Positions 9,840-21,722 are shown, counted from the stretch's first letter. The stretch is DNA of 64,000 nt from Hofstenia miamia (GCA_004352715.1 SCFE01000119.1:946455-1010454); one strand, 5' to 3'. Made by a program: numbers and translations. The notes: a model not told the origin generated them from the sequence alone.

Positions 9840-10888
9840 GTGTTACCTGTTATTAACACATTCACTGATTGGAATTTAGATCTTAGAATAATAAATCTTT
9901 GCAGAATATCTATATACTTTCCACAATCGAATTTTGTTGATTTATTTAGGCTAAAAAATGATTTATAGTAATATAATCATTATTTTTAAATTCTATAAAA
10001 TGTATTATTTTTGTTTACAATATTTCTAGAGTTACGCTAATAGTCGTCTTCAAAATCTCACTTTTTATCAGATTAATTTTTGATCGAATATGAAACAATT
10101 TTAAATCTTTTGAAGAAACTCAATTCGACTGGTTATTTATTACAAAATAAGTTCAAAATACCTCCAAACAAAGTTATTGAAACCCTGAGAATTAGTGTCT
10201 ATAAAAATCGACATTGGGCATTAACTATTTAATGTAGCTAGAAGTTAAGAATCACCACGATTTGCCATTTTTATCCGGTGTTGTGTTTTTTGTCATTTGA
10301 AACATGCAGAATCTAAATAGGAGGCCAAATCGTTTCTACCTGTGCCTTAACATGTAATAAATGTCTTCAAAAAATTATGCCCCTTGAAAATTCCCTAGCA
10401 CAAACAATCGTCCAAACATGCCTCCTGAAAGGCAGAGAGGTGTTGACATTTTCAGGTTTTACACCAATTGTTGTTAACCTAAACGACTATGTCAAGCAAA
10501 GAAATCTATTTTCATCTATAAATTAAAAAATATTTAGGCTTCCTCAGTAAATTTTTAAAATTGCTTTTTTAATTGTGTAAAAATACCTATATTTCTTACT
10601 TCAAATAGATAAAACTTTGTCATTTTTATTTTTGATTTTATCTTCCTAAAATTTAGCCTGATAGCTCATTAAATGCTCGTCTTTTTTACTTGTTTTTCTG
10701 TTTATACTATTCTGATAATTCTAGAAAATATTTGTTAGAATAATTAATTAGGTCTTAAGACTTGTTTGATTGCTAAAAATGGCTCATATTCTATTAAATC
10801 ATGACTAATTAAAAATAATTAAATGTTGTTAGAATACTTATCATTTGTAAGCTTTGAAAGCTTGAGTAAATTTGATTGAAGCAGTATG
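9840..10888. other. AT-rich, nothing recognised
   Basis: No ORF of note, repeat end or RNA gene was recognised. Confidence 0.6.
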
Positions 10889-10896
10889 ATAATCAG

Positions 10897-12428
10897 CTAG
10901 TGTAGGGCCCTAGCTCGGCCCGTACCCATGAAAATAGGCGCGTTGGTTTGTCCGTGCCCATATGCTAAGCCCGTTATGCCCGTATCTAAATGCTATTTAA
11001 CTAATATTGCTTGATGAAACAAGAAAACATTCAACTGTGCGATAAAAAAAGAAAAATACTTAAACTGTCAACAGCTCGAAACTGAATGCTCACAAATATT
11101 GGAAATTTTAAAACCTATTTATTTGCTGGTCGTCAACTTGACCTTGGAATTGAGTTTCATTACGGTATAATTCAGACTTGTCAACAAGCCGAACTTCTAA
11201 CGAGCCGAGCCGAGCCGAGCAGAGCATTTGATATACAACGAGCCTAAAACGAGCCTTTATTAAGTCGAGCCAATTTATAGTTCTGCTTTTTAATTTACTT
11301 ATGCAGATTTTTCTTATTTTTTATTCAATATACCTTTTTTATAATCATATCTGAATATTTTAAAATGTTTATTAAATAATTAAGAAGAGCTATTTAAAAA
11401 TATCTGAGAATGCAGCATTTTTTTGAAAAAATATCGAGTTAAAACGAGCCTCATTAAACGGTTCTATGTGGCGCGCCGAGCCAAGCTTAGAAATGTCGGC
11501 TCATTGACAAGTCTTGTATCATTCAAGTTCGTCTTGTCCTGAAGGTATAACGCAACTGCGAGGGCGGTCATTTTTTTGCATTCAGGTTGAGATACTCGAT
11601 AATATCGTAGAACTATACAGGGGGAGAAGTACAATGAAAAGTCGAATGTTTTACATGAAGTTTCGATTTACGATGCATGAGAATATTTTCACAAATTATA
11701 AAGAAGAAATAATCCATGCAATTGATGTTAATCCTTAAACATTCTTATATACAGAAATCAGCCTCTAGTATAGGTAGGGCAAATTCAAGCACCTCAATAC
11801 ATGTTCATGACCGTTGATAACTTGAAGCAGCATTTATGTGTCTATTGGTAGAAAAGCGTCTAACTTTGTAATTGAATATCTGTTCTCTTTAATGTAGTTT
11901 TTATGCATAATTTGGAAATTTCGGCGCATTGTTTGATGATTTCCGGATAATTTTAAGCATATAAATCCAGCTCCTAAACATAATTGACAACACACCAAAC
12001 AGTATGAAAATAATTAAATTGAAACTGCTTGTATGATATTGTAAAATAAGCAAACTACATTATGTGATGTTAGTAATCTAAGCTTTTTATGCTACAATTT
12101 AATGTAGATATTATTAATGCATTATCAGAAGATGAGTGAAATGGAATTCCTTACAATTGATTAAGACAATGAATTTTATGTGTAATATTTTACGTACTTC
12201 TTTGTAATTTCTACGATAAATCTACATGAAGATTAGCGTTCACAAAATACATATACATAGATATATAAAATAAACCTAATGTATCTCAAATAAATGATTT
12301 AAAGATTTTAGATCCTCGTATATCAACAACAAATATTTATGCAGAGCCCGCAATCACGGCCCGTGCCCGTAGTATAGATGTCCGTGACAGTAAACTTTTG
12401 TCCATGTCCGTTACAGGCCCTACTCCAG
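10897..12428. mobile_element. non-autonomous hAT element with perfect 8-bp TSD
   Basis: The octamer ATAATCAG is repeated exactly at 10889-10896 and 12429-12436. Between the copies the ends are CTAGTGTAGGGCC (left) and, in reverse complement, CTGGAGTAGGGCC (right). An 8-bp target-site duplication with short inverted ends is diagnostic of hAT. Both ends carry unusual GC-rich patches with repeated CCCGT and GCCCG (10905-10995 and 12345-12415) in otherwise AT-rich DNA. There is no transposase. A second hAT MITE is nested at 11173-11515. Confidence 0.8.
11173..11515. mobile_element. 343-bp hAT MITE nested in the larger hAT element
   Basis: The left end is CAGACTTGTCAACAAGCCGA; the right end in reverse complement is AAGACTTGTCAATGAGCCGA. 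Flanks GTATAATT (11165-11172) and GTATCATT (11516-11523) are an 8-bp target-site duplication with one mismatch. Subterminal CGAGCC motifs occur in tandem on the left (cgagccgagccgagc at about 11200) and as ggctcgg on the right. Confidence 0.8.
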
Positions 12429-12436
12429 ATAATCAG

Positions 12437-14400
12437 TGTAGCTTGTCCTTTGGTGGCCATTTTGAAATTCTTATAGCTATCTGAATATTATAAAATTTGA
12501 ACTGTATAGACATAGATAATTTGATGTATACAAATTTTCCAAACTTTTCATTTTGATGATGACTTTGTCCTTTTAATTTTCATTATAGGTATAAATTACC
12601 TATTAGCCTGTTCCATTATAAGCTTCCAACAAAAAATAAATTGTAATCACAAATTTTTTTGTATGTGTACTAATTTACTCACATACTATTTTGTGTGAGA
12701 AATCGAATAAAATTGAACGAATTCCGCGGCAATTTCTGCAGAAAAAGGATATAAATTTCTGTACTTAAATTTTCATTGAGATTTTCCAAGAGGTGAACCT
12801 AAGATTTAGAAAACTAGGAACTGCGTGGATTCCTCTAAAGTAAAAATTGAAATAAGTCTTTTACAAAGTTTACATAATAAAACTTGACAATAGTGCATAG
12901 CTTTCAACAATATATAACATTTTCCTGCTAGTTTTGTATTTGTACAGTTGGTTGTTTCATGTCAGCATGTACAAGTTCAAATGTGCTTTTTAACGTATGA
13001 AGGAAACGCGTACAATAGTATTTACTTTATCAAAAAAACTATTGAATTTGTTGGATGAAAAATTATATGTCATCACAGCGCGACATTTAAAGGAAATGTT
13101 GTTCTGTGTCCCACATTATATACAAAAAGCCTTCAACTGGTATAAGTGAAATTTTAATCACATTGATTTTACAAAGTGGAACATTAGAAATGAAGAGATG
13201 ATGAATTTTATTGAATGTCTAAATTCATTGAGTAGAAATGAAACAGGGCTTGGGGCGTGTGATGAAATGTACTGTGATTTTTTGAGTTAATTAATATCTC
13301 AACCTGTGGAAAATTAATTTGATTATAGTTATTGATATACACAAAACTATGAAAATTCTACACACTGTATAAAGAACTATTATTAACTTGTGCGTCATGT
13401 GAACATTCCATCAGTTATATTATCATTTCCTAGTACTCAATGTAAATTTAAAAAAATCATTGTAGAACCATTGATTTATTAATTGGTTCTCACCTATTTA
13501 TTATTAATTTATCAAAAATTTTAAGTAACAAATAAAAAGGTATATTTCTTTTATAAACTAGTAGAATGAGGAAAACAAACTATAAATTTATTCCCTAAAT
13601 TAAAATTATATATTTGCAATTTCCATATCATTTTTGTGATAAATTTTTATTTTGAAATGACATATGTGTCATCTGTGAAACATGAATTTATTTTTCTCAA
13701 TGTTAAAAAATATTTTCATTTGAAAATAATTGTTAGTTACACCTTTAATTGAAAAAAATTGAAATATGTTTGTATTTCCAAAACATGAATGTTTTGCAAT
13801 TATTTTTATATTAAAAGTTATTTTTACTTGGAAATATTAATTTTGACTTTTGTCAAAAAAAATCAGCAAGAAATGTTTCTAATATTAAAAACGTGAAATT
13901 TTCACATATAGAAATAATTTCAATGGTCTTTGAAAACTGTTTATGTAATGGGTATAAAAAATTGTTACATTTTAAACACTAGGTTGTAGTAATTCCAATT
14001 TTGTGGGATTTTGAAAATTGTTTAGCCTCTATGTGCATAGAAATTTGTTAGATTTTATAGAATAGATTGCAAATTAATTTTTTTTTCAACAAATATTGCA
14101 ATGAAATAGAACATATTCCAATGACGTCAGAGATAGACAGAAGGCCAAACTACGCAATTACATTATAGCCTGAAATTATGATAACAATCATACTACTCTC
14201 CTCTTCCCAAAGGAAGTATACGACTGATTTTCACCACAGAACTTCTATTAACCTTCCTTTATCAGATGAACTATTTTGTTGCCAATATTTTTTAAAAACT
14301 GATTATAGTAAAAAAGTTATAGGCACAACTTTTTTTATTCTGACAATTTCCTTAACAACCCTGAACTTTAACAATGATGAATAAATCAATTTAATTGCAT
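12437..14400. other. AT-rich, nothing recognised
   Basis: Simple AT-rich sequence without a convincing ORF, repeat end or RNA gene. Confidence 0.6.
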
Positions 14401-14620
14401 AAATATATCAATAATTGCTATTTTTAATGCATGTTGCACCAAACAAAAGTTTTNNNNNNNNNNNNNNNNNNNNNNNNNNNNNNNNNNNNNNNNNNNNNNN
14501 NNNNNNNNNNNNNNNNNNNNNNNNNNNNNNNNNNNNNNNNNNNNNNNNNNNNNNNNNNNNNNNNNNNNNNNNNNNNNNNNNNNNNNNNNNNNNNNNNNNN
14601 NNNNNNNNNNNNNNNNNNNN

Positions 14621-14835
14621 GCTGTTTGACCATCTTTTGTTTTGTCAAATACTGTCGAGTATAATTTTAGATATAATTGCACAAAACATTTACAAAGTGA
14701 AAATAATCAATCCTATCATGATTTACATTTTAATCATTATAATCAATATTAATAATTTTAGTCTTTGTTTCCTTCATCTTTTTCTCTCATCTTGACCAAT
14801 CATGATAGTTTGATGGATTATGTCACACTCCCCCT
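14621..14835 (-). repeat. start of an LTR (copy 1), minus orientation
   Basis: On the minus strand a polypurine tract GGAGGGGGAG is followed by TGTGACATAATCCATCA, the expected layout of polypurine tract plus 3' LTR start. The following 200 bp match 63325-63510 at roughly 70% by eye, for example TGGTCAAGATGAGA here against TGGTCAAAATGAGA there. The LTR continues into the gap. The env-like ORF immediately upstream fits a retroelement's 3' end. Confidence 0.6.
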
Positions 14836-14844
14836 CCAGCGTAG

Positions 14845-15645
14845 CTAATTAAGGATGACCACTCTTTCTCCATGTACCATCTTGGCCGCCTTTTTGATTA
14901 TCTCACTGGCTTCTTTCATTTCCCACGTAACATTTTCATACGCCTCATCTTTCGTGATTTTTAGCATGACGTCTTTCTCTGTTGTAACATCTTCTTGTGT
15001 CTCAAGAACGATGGGTTCTTTAGAGATTTTGCTATTGTGCACATACTACGAAGTTCATTTAATTTCTCGTTGAATATATTGTAATGTTTTCTGTAGAGTT
15101 TCATACCCTTTATTGCTATCATNAGTGGTAGCAGTGGTTGCAGTTGCTTTTGTAGTGGTTTTAGGAATATTTTCAATATTGTTCCAAATGTATGTCTCGT
15201 TAATTTTAGAAAAACCTTTTATTATTTCAGTGGAATTGAAATCTAAGAAAACTATCCTCCAATCTCCACTCAATTTATTTATCATATCTATGGGTATGCC
15301 TTCAAATATAATATCAAAAGTTTTTTGCCAACTTTGAATAACATGAGAATTTCTGCAAGGGTGCATTGTAAAAAAATGCTTCTTTGCCTGATGTCCATCT
15401 TGGCAGAAGTCATATAAATGCTTCACGTTCATTTTCTTCCAAATTTCAGCAGAAATTTCTACGACTCTGGGAAAATGCTGATCCAGGTTTTTAAGATCAA
15501 TCACAAAAATTATTTTGAATGTTTCGTTTTCAGTTTCCCAGAAACTAACGTCCTTTATTATAATGGTAGAATCGCCACTCACTCCAATTGTTGAAGTATA
15601 CATTTGTATTAAAACAACACAAAATACTGTATATATTGCCACCAT
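14845..15645 (-). pseudogene. env-like glycoprotein ORF of an LTR retroelement
   Basis: A minus-strand ORF starts at ATG 15645. It has a hydrophobic N-terminal segment of about 22 residues (possible signal peptide), a region of about 150 residues with several N-x-S/T sites and a few Cys, and a Thr-rich stretch near residue 170. It then breaks near the single N at 15123. A further frame, 14845-15042, ends just before the polypurine tract and LTR start. Position (last ORF before the 3' LTR) and the signal-peptide/glycosylation pattern suggest an envelope-like product. There is no recognisable family signature, fusion peptide or anchor, so a host secreted protein remains possible. It is interrupted and not functional as it stands. 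Confidence 0.4.
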
Positions 15646-15986
15646 CTCTAGCCTTTACAGCAATGCTAATTTGAATTCCCACGAATAAATTTTGCATTTC
15701 AAAAAAGTTTTGACAATTGAACAATGCATTACCCATTTAGCAATTAACGTTCCCTCTACTTGTATAGAGAAATCCGATTGGAAAACTTTAAAAAATTAAA
15801 TCAACTTTTGAAAATGTAATATCACTTGAAAAACAGTGAATGTTTATGTAATGGGACTAAAATTTGAAATTAATGCATTCATACTTTCAATTATGAAGGA
15901 AATATACCTAAAATGCATGTACTAAACTGGGTGCATTAAAAATTGTAGTCACTTCTGCAAAAGAACAGAAGGAAGCAGTTAGTTCC

Positions 15987-16367
15987 TCAATAATCATTGG
16001 CATATCCCAGATCTATGGTTTTACAAAGCCAATATACATATATTATGCAATGAAATAACGCAATTACATGATGATTTTCAGTAGTTGGTTGTAGTGAGTG
16101 AGTCGGTGCAAATTGGGGTCGAATCGTATATAGCTCACCAAAAAGATCTCCTGTACAAAAACTAAAAATATTATTCACAAAAACATTTATAGCGGAAATT
16201 AGTCCAGTCAGTACAGTCTGCACAACAATCAACGATGAAGCAACCAAAATTGCACTGAAGAGACATCTATAGAGTGTTGTTCCTGCGACAAAGGAATGGG
16301 CAGCCCCAAAGTTTGAACTAGTCAGGATTTTTGATGAAACAACTGAACCAGCTAAGTGTGTTTTCAA
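15987..16367 (-). CDS. hydrophobic ORF of unknown function
   Basis: A 126-codon minus-strand ORF contains one strongly hydrophobic stretch (about residues 27-62: TTLYRCLFSAILVASSLIVV and following residues) long enough for one or two membrane helices. It lies upstream of the env-like ORF on the same strand. No family was recognised. In AT-rich DNA an ORF of this length can be accidental. Confidence 0.2.
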   Translation of the reverse strand: MKTHLAGSVVSSKILTSSNFGAAHSFVAGTTLYRCLFSAILVASSLIVVQTVLTGLISAINVFVNNIFSFCTGDLFGELYTIRPQFAPTHSLQPTTENHHVIALFHCIIYVYWLCKTIDLGYANDY

Positions 16368-16920
16368 CAGCTGTAATTGGCTGGTCTAGTTTCCAAGAGT
16401 TTGATCAGTTTCTACTGGCGCCCAGAAGTTGATATTTGGGGACATTTTCTCAAAATTTAGGGAAAAGACAAAGAGAAGGATAATAGCTAACAAAGTTATA
16501 ATCTCAAATTAGATTTTTTTTATATTTAGAAAGCATGCAACTCTTCAGTACAGATTAATAGTCTAGATAAATTTGTTACATACTGTTTTTTTCAAGACTT
16601 CAAATGCCTTAACAGCATCATTTTTTGAAAGAGTATGATTTTTTTCAATAATGAATGTCCTGCCGGGGTGATATTGAGCTCAGACGTGGGCTCTGAGAAT
16701 GTTAGCACATAAATACTTTGCGGGAAATTGGACTGAGATGCAGAAAGAGGAATGATTTAGATTTCTTTAACTTAAGAAGCTACATGTCCATATTACAACA
16801 AATACAATGCAGAACAATGTGATAGACATTGTGCACAACTATACATTTTGGTAAGATCAAAGTAATAAATTTAATCCCTATCCGGGTAATAGGACTAGTT
16901 TATTTGTATATATATATATA

Positions 16921-19764
16921 TTAGGGTGCCCCTTAAATGAAAAAAAATTTTTGATTTTCAAAATACATACCGTCTACATTTTTTACTAATGCTATAAAAT
17001 ACTCAAATATAAAATTTCGTCTTTCTAGCTTAATTGCAACCAGTGTTGACCGAGCTTCAAAGTTGAATAAAAAAGTTATTTCGTCTTGATATTTCGGTCT
17101 GCTATAATATCTTTATAAATGTTATATAATCACTACAAATGTAAAAAATTTGGGAATAAAAGTAAAAAAATCAATTAGATGAACATCAGAAAGGAAGGGT
17201 AGCTCCTTTTAAGAGTAGATTTTTAAAAGTCCAGACACAATTTTCTATGTTTCTGCACACAGCGCAGCAAGAACTGTTTTCGTTCCTCTTCCCCCGTGAT
17301 AAGCCCGTTAAAATCTTGCATTAATTTAACAGCCCTTTCAGCTGTATCATTTACAACTTTTAAATAACTTATTTTTCTTTTAGTTCCAGAAAAGCAGCGT
17401 TATTGTTCCAAGAAAGTACATCTTCCTTTATACAACAGTTGTCGATCTGCAGTCATGATAAAAATTGTTTGCTTTTTTCCGATACAAAATAATCAATTGT
17501 TTTATCTGGAGAAAAAATAAGAATAACTTAAATAAACAAAAAAATGAATAGCAACATAAAAATATCACAGAAAGAAAATTTACCTTACCAAAAAACTTTT
17601 GAGTCACTTCTTTCTCCGATGGATCATAGCATTTGCTAGAATCTGAGATTCTGTCCTTGTTGATGTTGGCTATCATTTTCGTCTTAGTTTGGATATCAAC
17701 TTCATCATCAAATGTGATAGCATTATGTCTTCACATAAATGCCACAAATGATGGCTAAACTTGCTTATAGAGGCTTTAGAAATTGTATTATCAACTTTTT
17801 CGTGCTCTTTTAAAATCAAGAAGTGCAAATCTTGGTTAGGTGCTTTAGTCACAACTGCGCATTCAAGCCAAGGTTTAAAATACAACATCACGATAAACAA
17901 GCAAACATCTTGTAGAGCCTTTTTGTCCTTCACAGTTACTTTGCATTGTGACTGAAGTCAACATATTTTTAAGGAATAGCTTGCTCTCGCCACCCAGCGT
18001 GCTTGATGCATAGCTCCGGGGGGCTTCATCTTAGTTTTCCCTTAGTGCCCCCTCCCAAAAGTATTATGGGCACAGTTCTACCAATTCGCGTTAATCATCT
18101 CTTACAAAACCTTGGTCTAATTCTGTCTTGTAAAACGTTAACAAAGCTTGAATGTCTGTCCCTGAAACACGTTCTTTTACCAAATCAAGAGATGGTTCAA
18201 TGTTACTAGAATCGATGCTTTTGCAATTGACTTTCAAGTTATTGAACATCGGAATATCTGGGCTACTAGTAATTTGCTTTATCTTCCATTCAAAGACAGT
18301 TTTTAGGACCAATTCGTAAACATGATGATGACAGCCAAAAGCAGCAATTGTCTTTCTAAAGTTTGTTCCAAATTAGCACAAGCTCCATTGAAATGGCCAG
18401 TATTGAAAGCTGTTGTGTCACAGTACATTATTTGTACCCTATCTAGAAGGTTCCAGTCAAGGAGAGCTGTTGCGTCAGCCTTAGCTTGATATTTTCCAGA
18501 AGAACGTTCTAGTTTCGGCACTGCAAGAAGCTGTTCTCTATCATCAAATGAAGCAATAACTGGCAATCATTCTTCTTTTGAACTTCGTACATCCAACCCT
18601 GGCAATAGTTTTTCATTCCAATGGACTGTTACTACGTCGGGTACATTGTTTTGAAAGTTAGATTCATTGCTTCTGCCCTAGATTTTCTAGTTTAAGTACT
18701 AATTCGCTGAATCGATGATTTGTTAATAAGGAAGTCATCACGCTCAAACCAAGCGCTTCTGCCATAGCATTAAGAATGTAAACAGAGTCTCTAATGCTTA
18801 AATGTCATCGATTTAAAGCTGCAACTAGCTTAGGTGTAATGAGATTCTTTCTACCTCTTGAACTTTGTCCATGGCAGGGATTGTCCGGCAAGTTGAGTTC
18901 GGAATTCAAGATCTGTTTTTTGTTTGAACTTTCTAGACTTTCTAAGTTATTACTGATGGTAGTAGATGCAACAGCTAGTGATTCTTTTTGTCTTACAATT
19001 CTTTCTTCTTCTAATCATCATTGCCTAGATCTTTCTTCTTTTTTGCCATTTTTTGATCTACACCTCCGAAACATCCCGACTGCCCTGGCAGTCTCTGTTT
19101 CATTAAAAATAATTTGTCTTCCTCTATTTTCATTCTCTCCAAAGAATCAGCATGTGCAATAATAAACAAATTATCAGGATCAATTTCAAAATTCTTTTTC
19201 GGTTCCTGAACATTACCTGAGTTTTTTTACAATTTTTTTGAAACTCTCTCCAAACATCATATAGATTAAAAAGTTTCTTAACGCAGTTAGGCAATGCCCT
19301 AGTTGGAATTCTTCCTTTTTTCAATATATGATGCACTCCCTAATTACAAGATTTGCACGTTCACTGACAGTCAGTTTAACCTTGCAAATATTGTAAAATA
19401 TAACTGATAGAACATGTCGATTAGAAGGTAATTTTGCACCATTTATTTGATAGATAGGCAATCAAATTAGGAAAATATTTTGTTGATCACTCCGAAAATT
19501 TCACAGACCTGTTTACGCACTAACACAATGGAGCACTAATTATCTAAAAAAAACACTTATGAAATGACAAATAGAACATGTACTTACAAGCCACCGCGCA
19601 GAAAATACATAACTTGTATGGACAAGTTTAAATAGCAAGTCTGCACGGATTATCATTTATAAATCAAACTAATATTTGTTTCTAGACAATATAGTGCTAA
19701 TACGAAACTTTTAAGAAGATATGCGTGAAAAATTATCGAGCTTGAAATATAAGAGACATCCTAA
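16921..19764 (-). mobile_element. 2.84-kb TIR element of an unclassified DNA-transposon family
   Basis: The left end is TTAGGGTGCCCCTTAAAT and the right end in reverse complement is TTAGGATGTCTCTTATAT: inverted ends matching at 14 of 18 positions. TATA flanks both ends (16917-16920, 19765-19768). The left flank is a (TA)n run, so the exact duplication length is uncertain. A single minus-strand gene fills most of the interior. The element inserted immediately beside a mariner-type terminus that starts at 19769. Confidence 0.65.
17223..19445 (-). pseudogene. transposase-like protein of a widespread uncharacterised family
   Basis: The minus strand, in frames broken by several indels, carries a protein I recognise as a recurrent uncharacterised repeat protein of invertebrate genomes. 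Blocks in order: SERANLVIREC (about 19390), KKGRIPTRALPNCVKKL (about 19300), EDKLFLMKQRLPGQSGCFGG (about 19090), RDSVYILNAMAEALG (about 18770), VTVHWNEKLLPGL (about 18620), QLLAVPKLERSSGK, then YCDTTAFNTG (about 18430), SPDIPMFNNLK (about 18240), FSHHLWHLCEDI (about 17720) and, near the end, VVNDTAERAVKLMQDFNG with stop at 17223. An apparent 83-bp intron (17506-17588, GTAAGG...CTCCAG, phase 1) restores the frame between FFG and KTIDYF. The CDTT block may hold a catalytic Asp of an RNase-H fold; this is inference. Confidence 0.65.
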
Positions 19765-19768
19765 TATA

Positions 19769-20148
19769 CAGGGTGTAACAAAAGTAACCAGACGCTTCAT
19801 TTTACGAGAAATCTAACTTAATTCAGAAGAGTAGGAATAAAAAACGAATCATTCATCGTAGAATATGCAGTGTAGCGAGTCTAAAACAACTTACTGAGGT
19901 TATAATGTCCAAAACGATGAATCATAAAAGAAGAAAGTATTCATAGCAAATGTTCAAAATGATGAGCATCACGTGCAATACATTTGTTAACCTAGTCCAA
20001 GAACAGATCAGCACATCTTGTTCACCAAATCTAATGGTATGGCACGAATTTCTTCGGTAATAGTAGATCGTTGATAGTGCGTGGGTTTCCGCCATAAACT
20101 TTGTTCTTTAGTAAGCCCCACAGAAAAAAGTCTGGTACAGTCAGGTCC
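19769..20148 (-). mobile_element. IS630/Tc1/mariner-type element, 3' end with transposase C-terminus
   Basis: CAGGGTGTAACAAAAG starts at 19769, directly after TA. On the minus strand the coding end has DLTVPDFFLWGLLKNKVYGG, which matches the '(S)PDLTPLDFFLWGYLK' block holding the last acidic residue region of this DDE_3 family. After a frame change come ITEEIRAIPLDLVNKM and CIARDAHHFEHLL. The expected proline before DFFLWG is kept, but the frame is broken. The rest is in the gap and in the (TA)n tract. Confidence 0.65.
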
Positions 20149-20503
20149 NNNNNNNNNNNNNNNNNNNNNNNNNNNNNNNNNNNNNNNNNNNNNNNNNNNN
20201 NNNNNNNNNNNNNNNNNNNNNNNNNNNNNNNNNNNNNNNNNNNNNNNNNNNNNNNNNNNNNNNNNNNNNNNNNNNNNNNNNNNNNNNNNNNNNNNNNNNN
20301 NNNNNNNNNNNNNNNNNNNNNNNNNNNNNNNNNNNNNNNNNNNNNNNNNNNNNNNNNNNNNNNNNNNNNNNNNNNNNNNNNNNNNNNNNNNNNNNNNNNN
20401 NNNNNNNNNNNNNNNNNNNNNNNNNNNNNNNNNNNNNNNNNNNNNNNNNNNNNNNNNNNNNNNNNNNNNNNNNNNNNNNNNNNNNNNNNNNNNNNNNNNN
20501 NNN

Positions 20504-20505
20504 TA

Positions 20506-20587
<82 letters not shown>
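20504..20587. repeat. (TA)n microsatellite at a gap edge
   Basis: About 40 TA units with two small interruptions. It probably caused the adjacent assembly gap. Confidence 0.95.
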
Positions 20588-20590
<3 letters not shown>

Positions 20591-20650
20591 TACATTTAGA
20601 TTTGCAAAAATGAGTAAATTTGATTCTAATATTAATAAAAATCAATAAAG

Positions 20651-21330
20651 TTGTATTTTATAAGTTATTTTTTAAATATTTGGGCTGGCTATATTGCATT
20701 TGGGAAGCTATCAGTTGGATTTAGGGGGGGATATGGCTCTCAAGCCCCGCTCAGCCTCGCCACTGTCAAACGCCTGTCAGGGCTTATCCGCTTCCAACTA
20801 TGGCAACCCACAATCGTCACATGTTTTCAAAGCACTACTGCTAACACATTTTTCTTAGCAGAATTTCTCTTATGCTGTAGTTTTTGTGTTGGTCAGGTTT
20901 TTCTAATTCCAAATGATCCTGAAAATACTTTTGGTTTTCTGGTAGAAATGGATGTTTGACAAGATAGCACACATGTTCTTTAATTAGAGGTTCTTGCAGA
21001 AATTTGAAAATTTTATGTCCTACGTTGTCCAATATGAAAATTTCAAGAGACTTTGTTATTCAAGATTTTTGATGAAATAAAATTTCACATTCTCTACCTG
21101 TTAGTCGCTCATATTCAGGTCTGACGCAACTAACGACTTTCTAAGGAAGCACAGTGTCATAGCTTTTCTGCTTAATCAACCCTTGTAATTTGGAACCATT
21201 TTCAAATGTTTTAGTTCATTAAGAAATGTGTTAAAATACTATGCTGATTCGCCACCAAATTCTTCAACATTGGGTATTGGCAAAAACTCATTCACCCTCT
21301 TTTGTGCACTGCTTTAAGGCAAGGTACGGT
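20651..21330 (-). pseudogene. unrecognised broken coding region
   Basis: Minus-strand fragments look coding: KRVNEFLPIPNVEEFGGES (about 21270), RPEYERLTGREC (about 21100), then a 63-codon ORF 20841-21032 with FKFLQEPLIKEHVCYLVKHP. Frames differ between blocks. At 20716-20810 (plus strand) a G7 run is followed by a short GC-rich patch. No family was recognised; probably another TE. Confidence 0.25.
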
Positions 21331-21501
21331 AGAAAATAATCGCGCTGTAATCAAAAATATATAAAAACAACGAAAATTTAATTAAAATGGAATCTTTCAT
21401 TTAAATTTACAATATTTTAGGCAAATATGTAAAATAAACACTGCCATATAGTACTCTTATTTCCCCAAGATGATGTGAAGGAAATAAATATACACTTTTA
21501 A

Positions 21502-21722
21502 AGTTTTCTAGGTAAAATAACACCTAGATTTTTAGATAAAAAAGGTCAACCTAGATTTTTAAAATACCTAAAATTGGGACACTAATATTTAGGAAAAATA
21601 CCGAAAATATTCTAGGTAATTTTCCGAAATATTTATGGGTCTTTATTCTAGGTATTTTACCTAAAATCTAGGTAAGCCTTTTTTACCCAAAAATCCGGGT
21701 GAATTTTTAGGTATTTGTATTT
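21502..21722. repeat. foldback (inverted repeat) with CCTAGATTTTT arms
   Basis: The left arm, about 21502-21570, pairs imperfectly with the right arm, about 21653-21722: TAGGTATTTTA...AATCTAGGT with AAAAAAGG on the left, against AATCTAGGTAAGCCTTTTTT on the right. The spacer of about 80 bp also contains ctaggta motifs. It could be a small foldback MITE. No target-site duplication was identified. Confidence 0.55.

Noticed and set aside
10889-10910. hAT boundary starting at CAG in AATCAG
   Set aside because: Starting there would destroy the exact ATAATCAG duplication. CTAG/CTGG ends give the perfect 8-bp match.
18794-19162. Plus-strand ORF of 122 codons
   Set aside because: It is a shadow of the minus-strand transposase-like gene, whose blocks lie in the same place.
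21666-21722. Rho-independent terminators, riboswitches or ribosome-binding sites
   Set aside because: The window is eukaryotic. Hairpins with T-runs here belong to AT-rich repeats.
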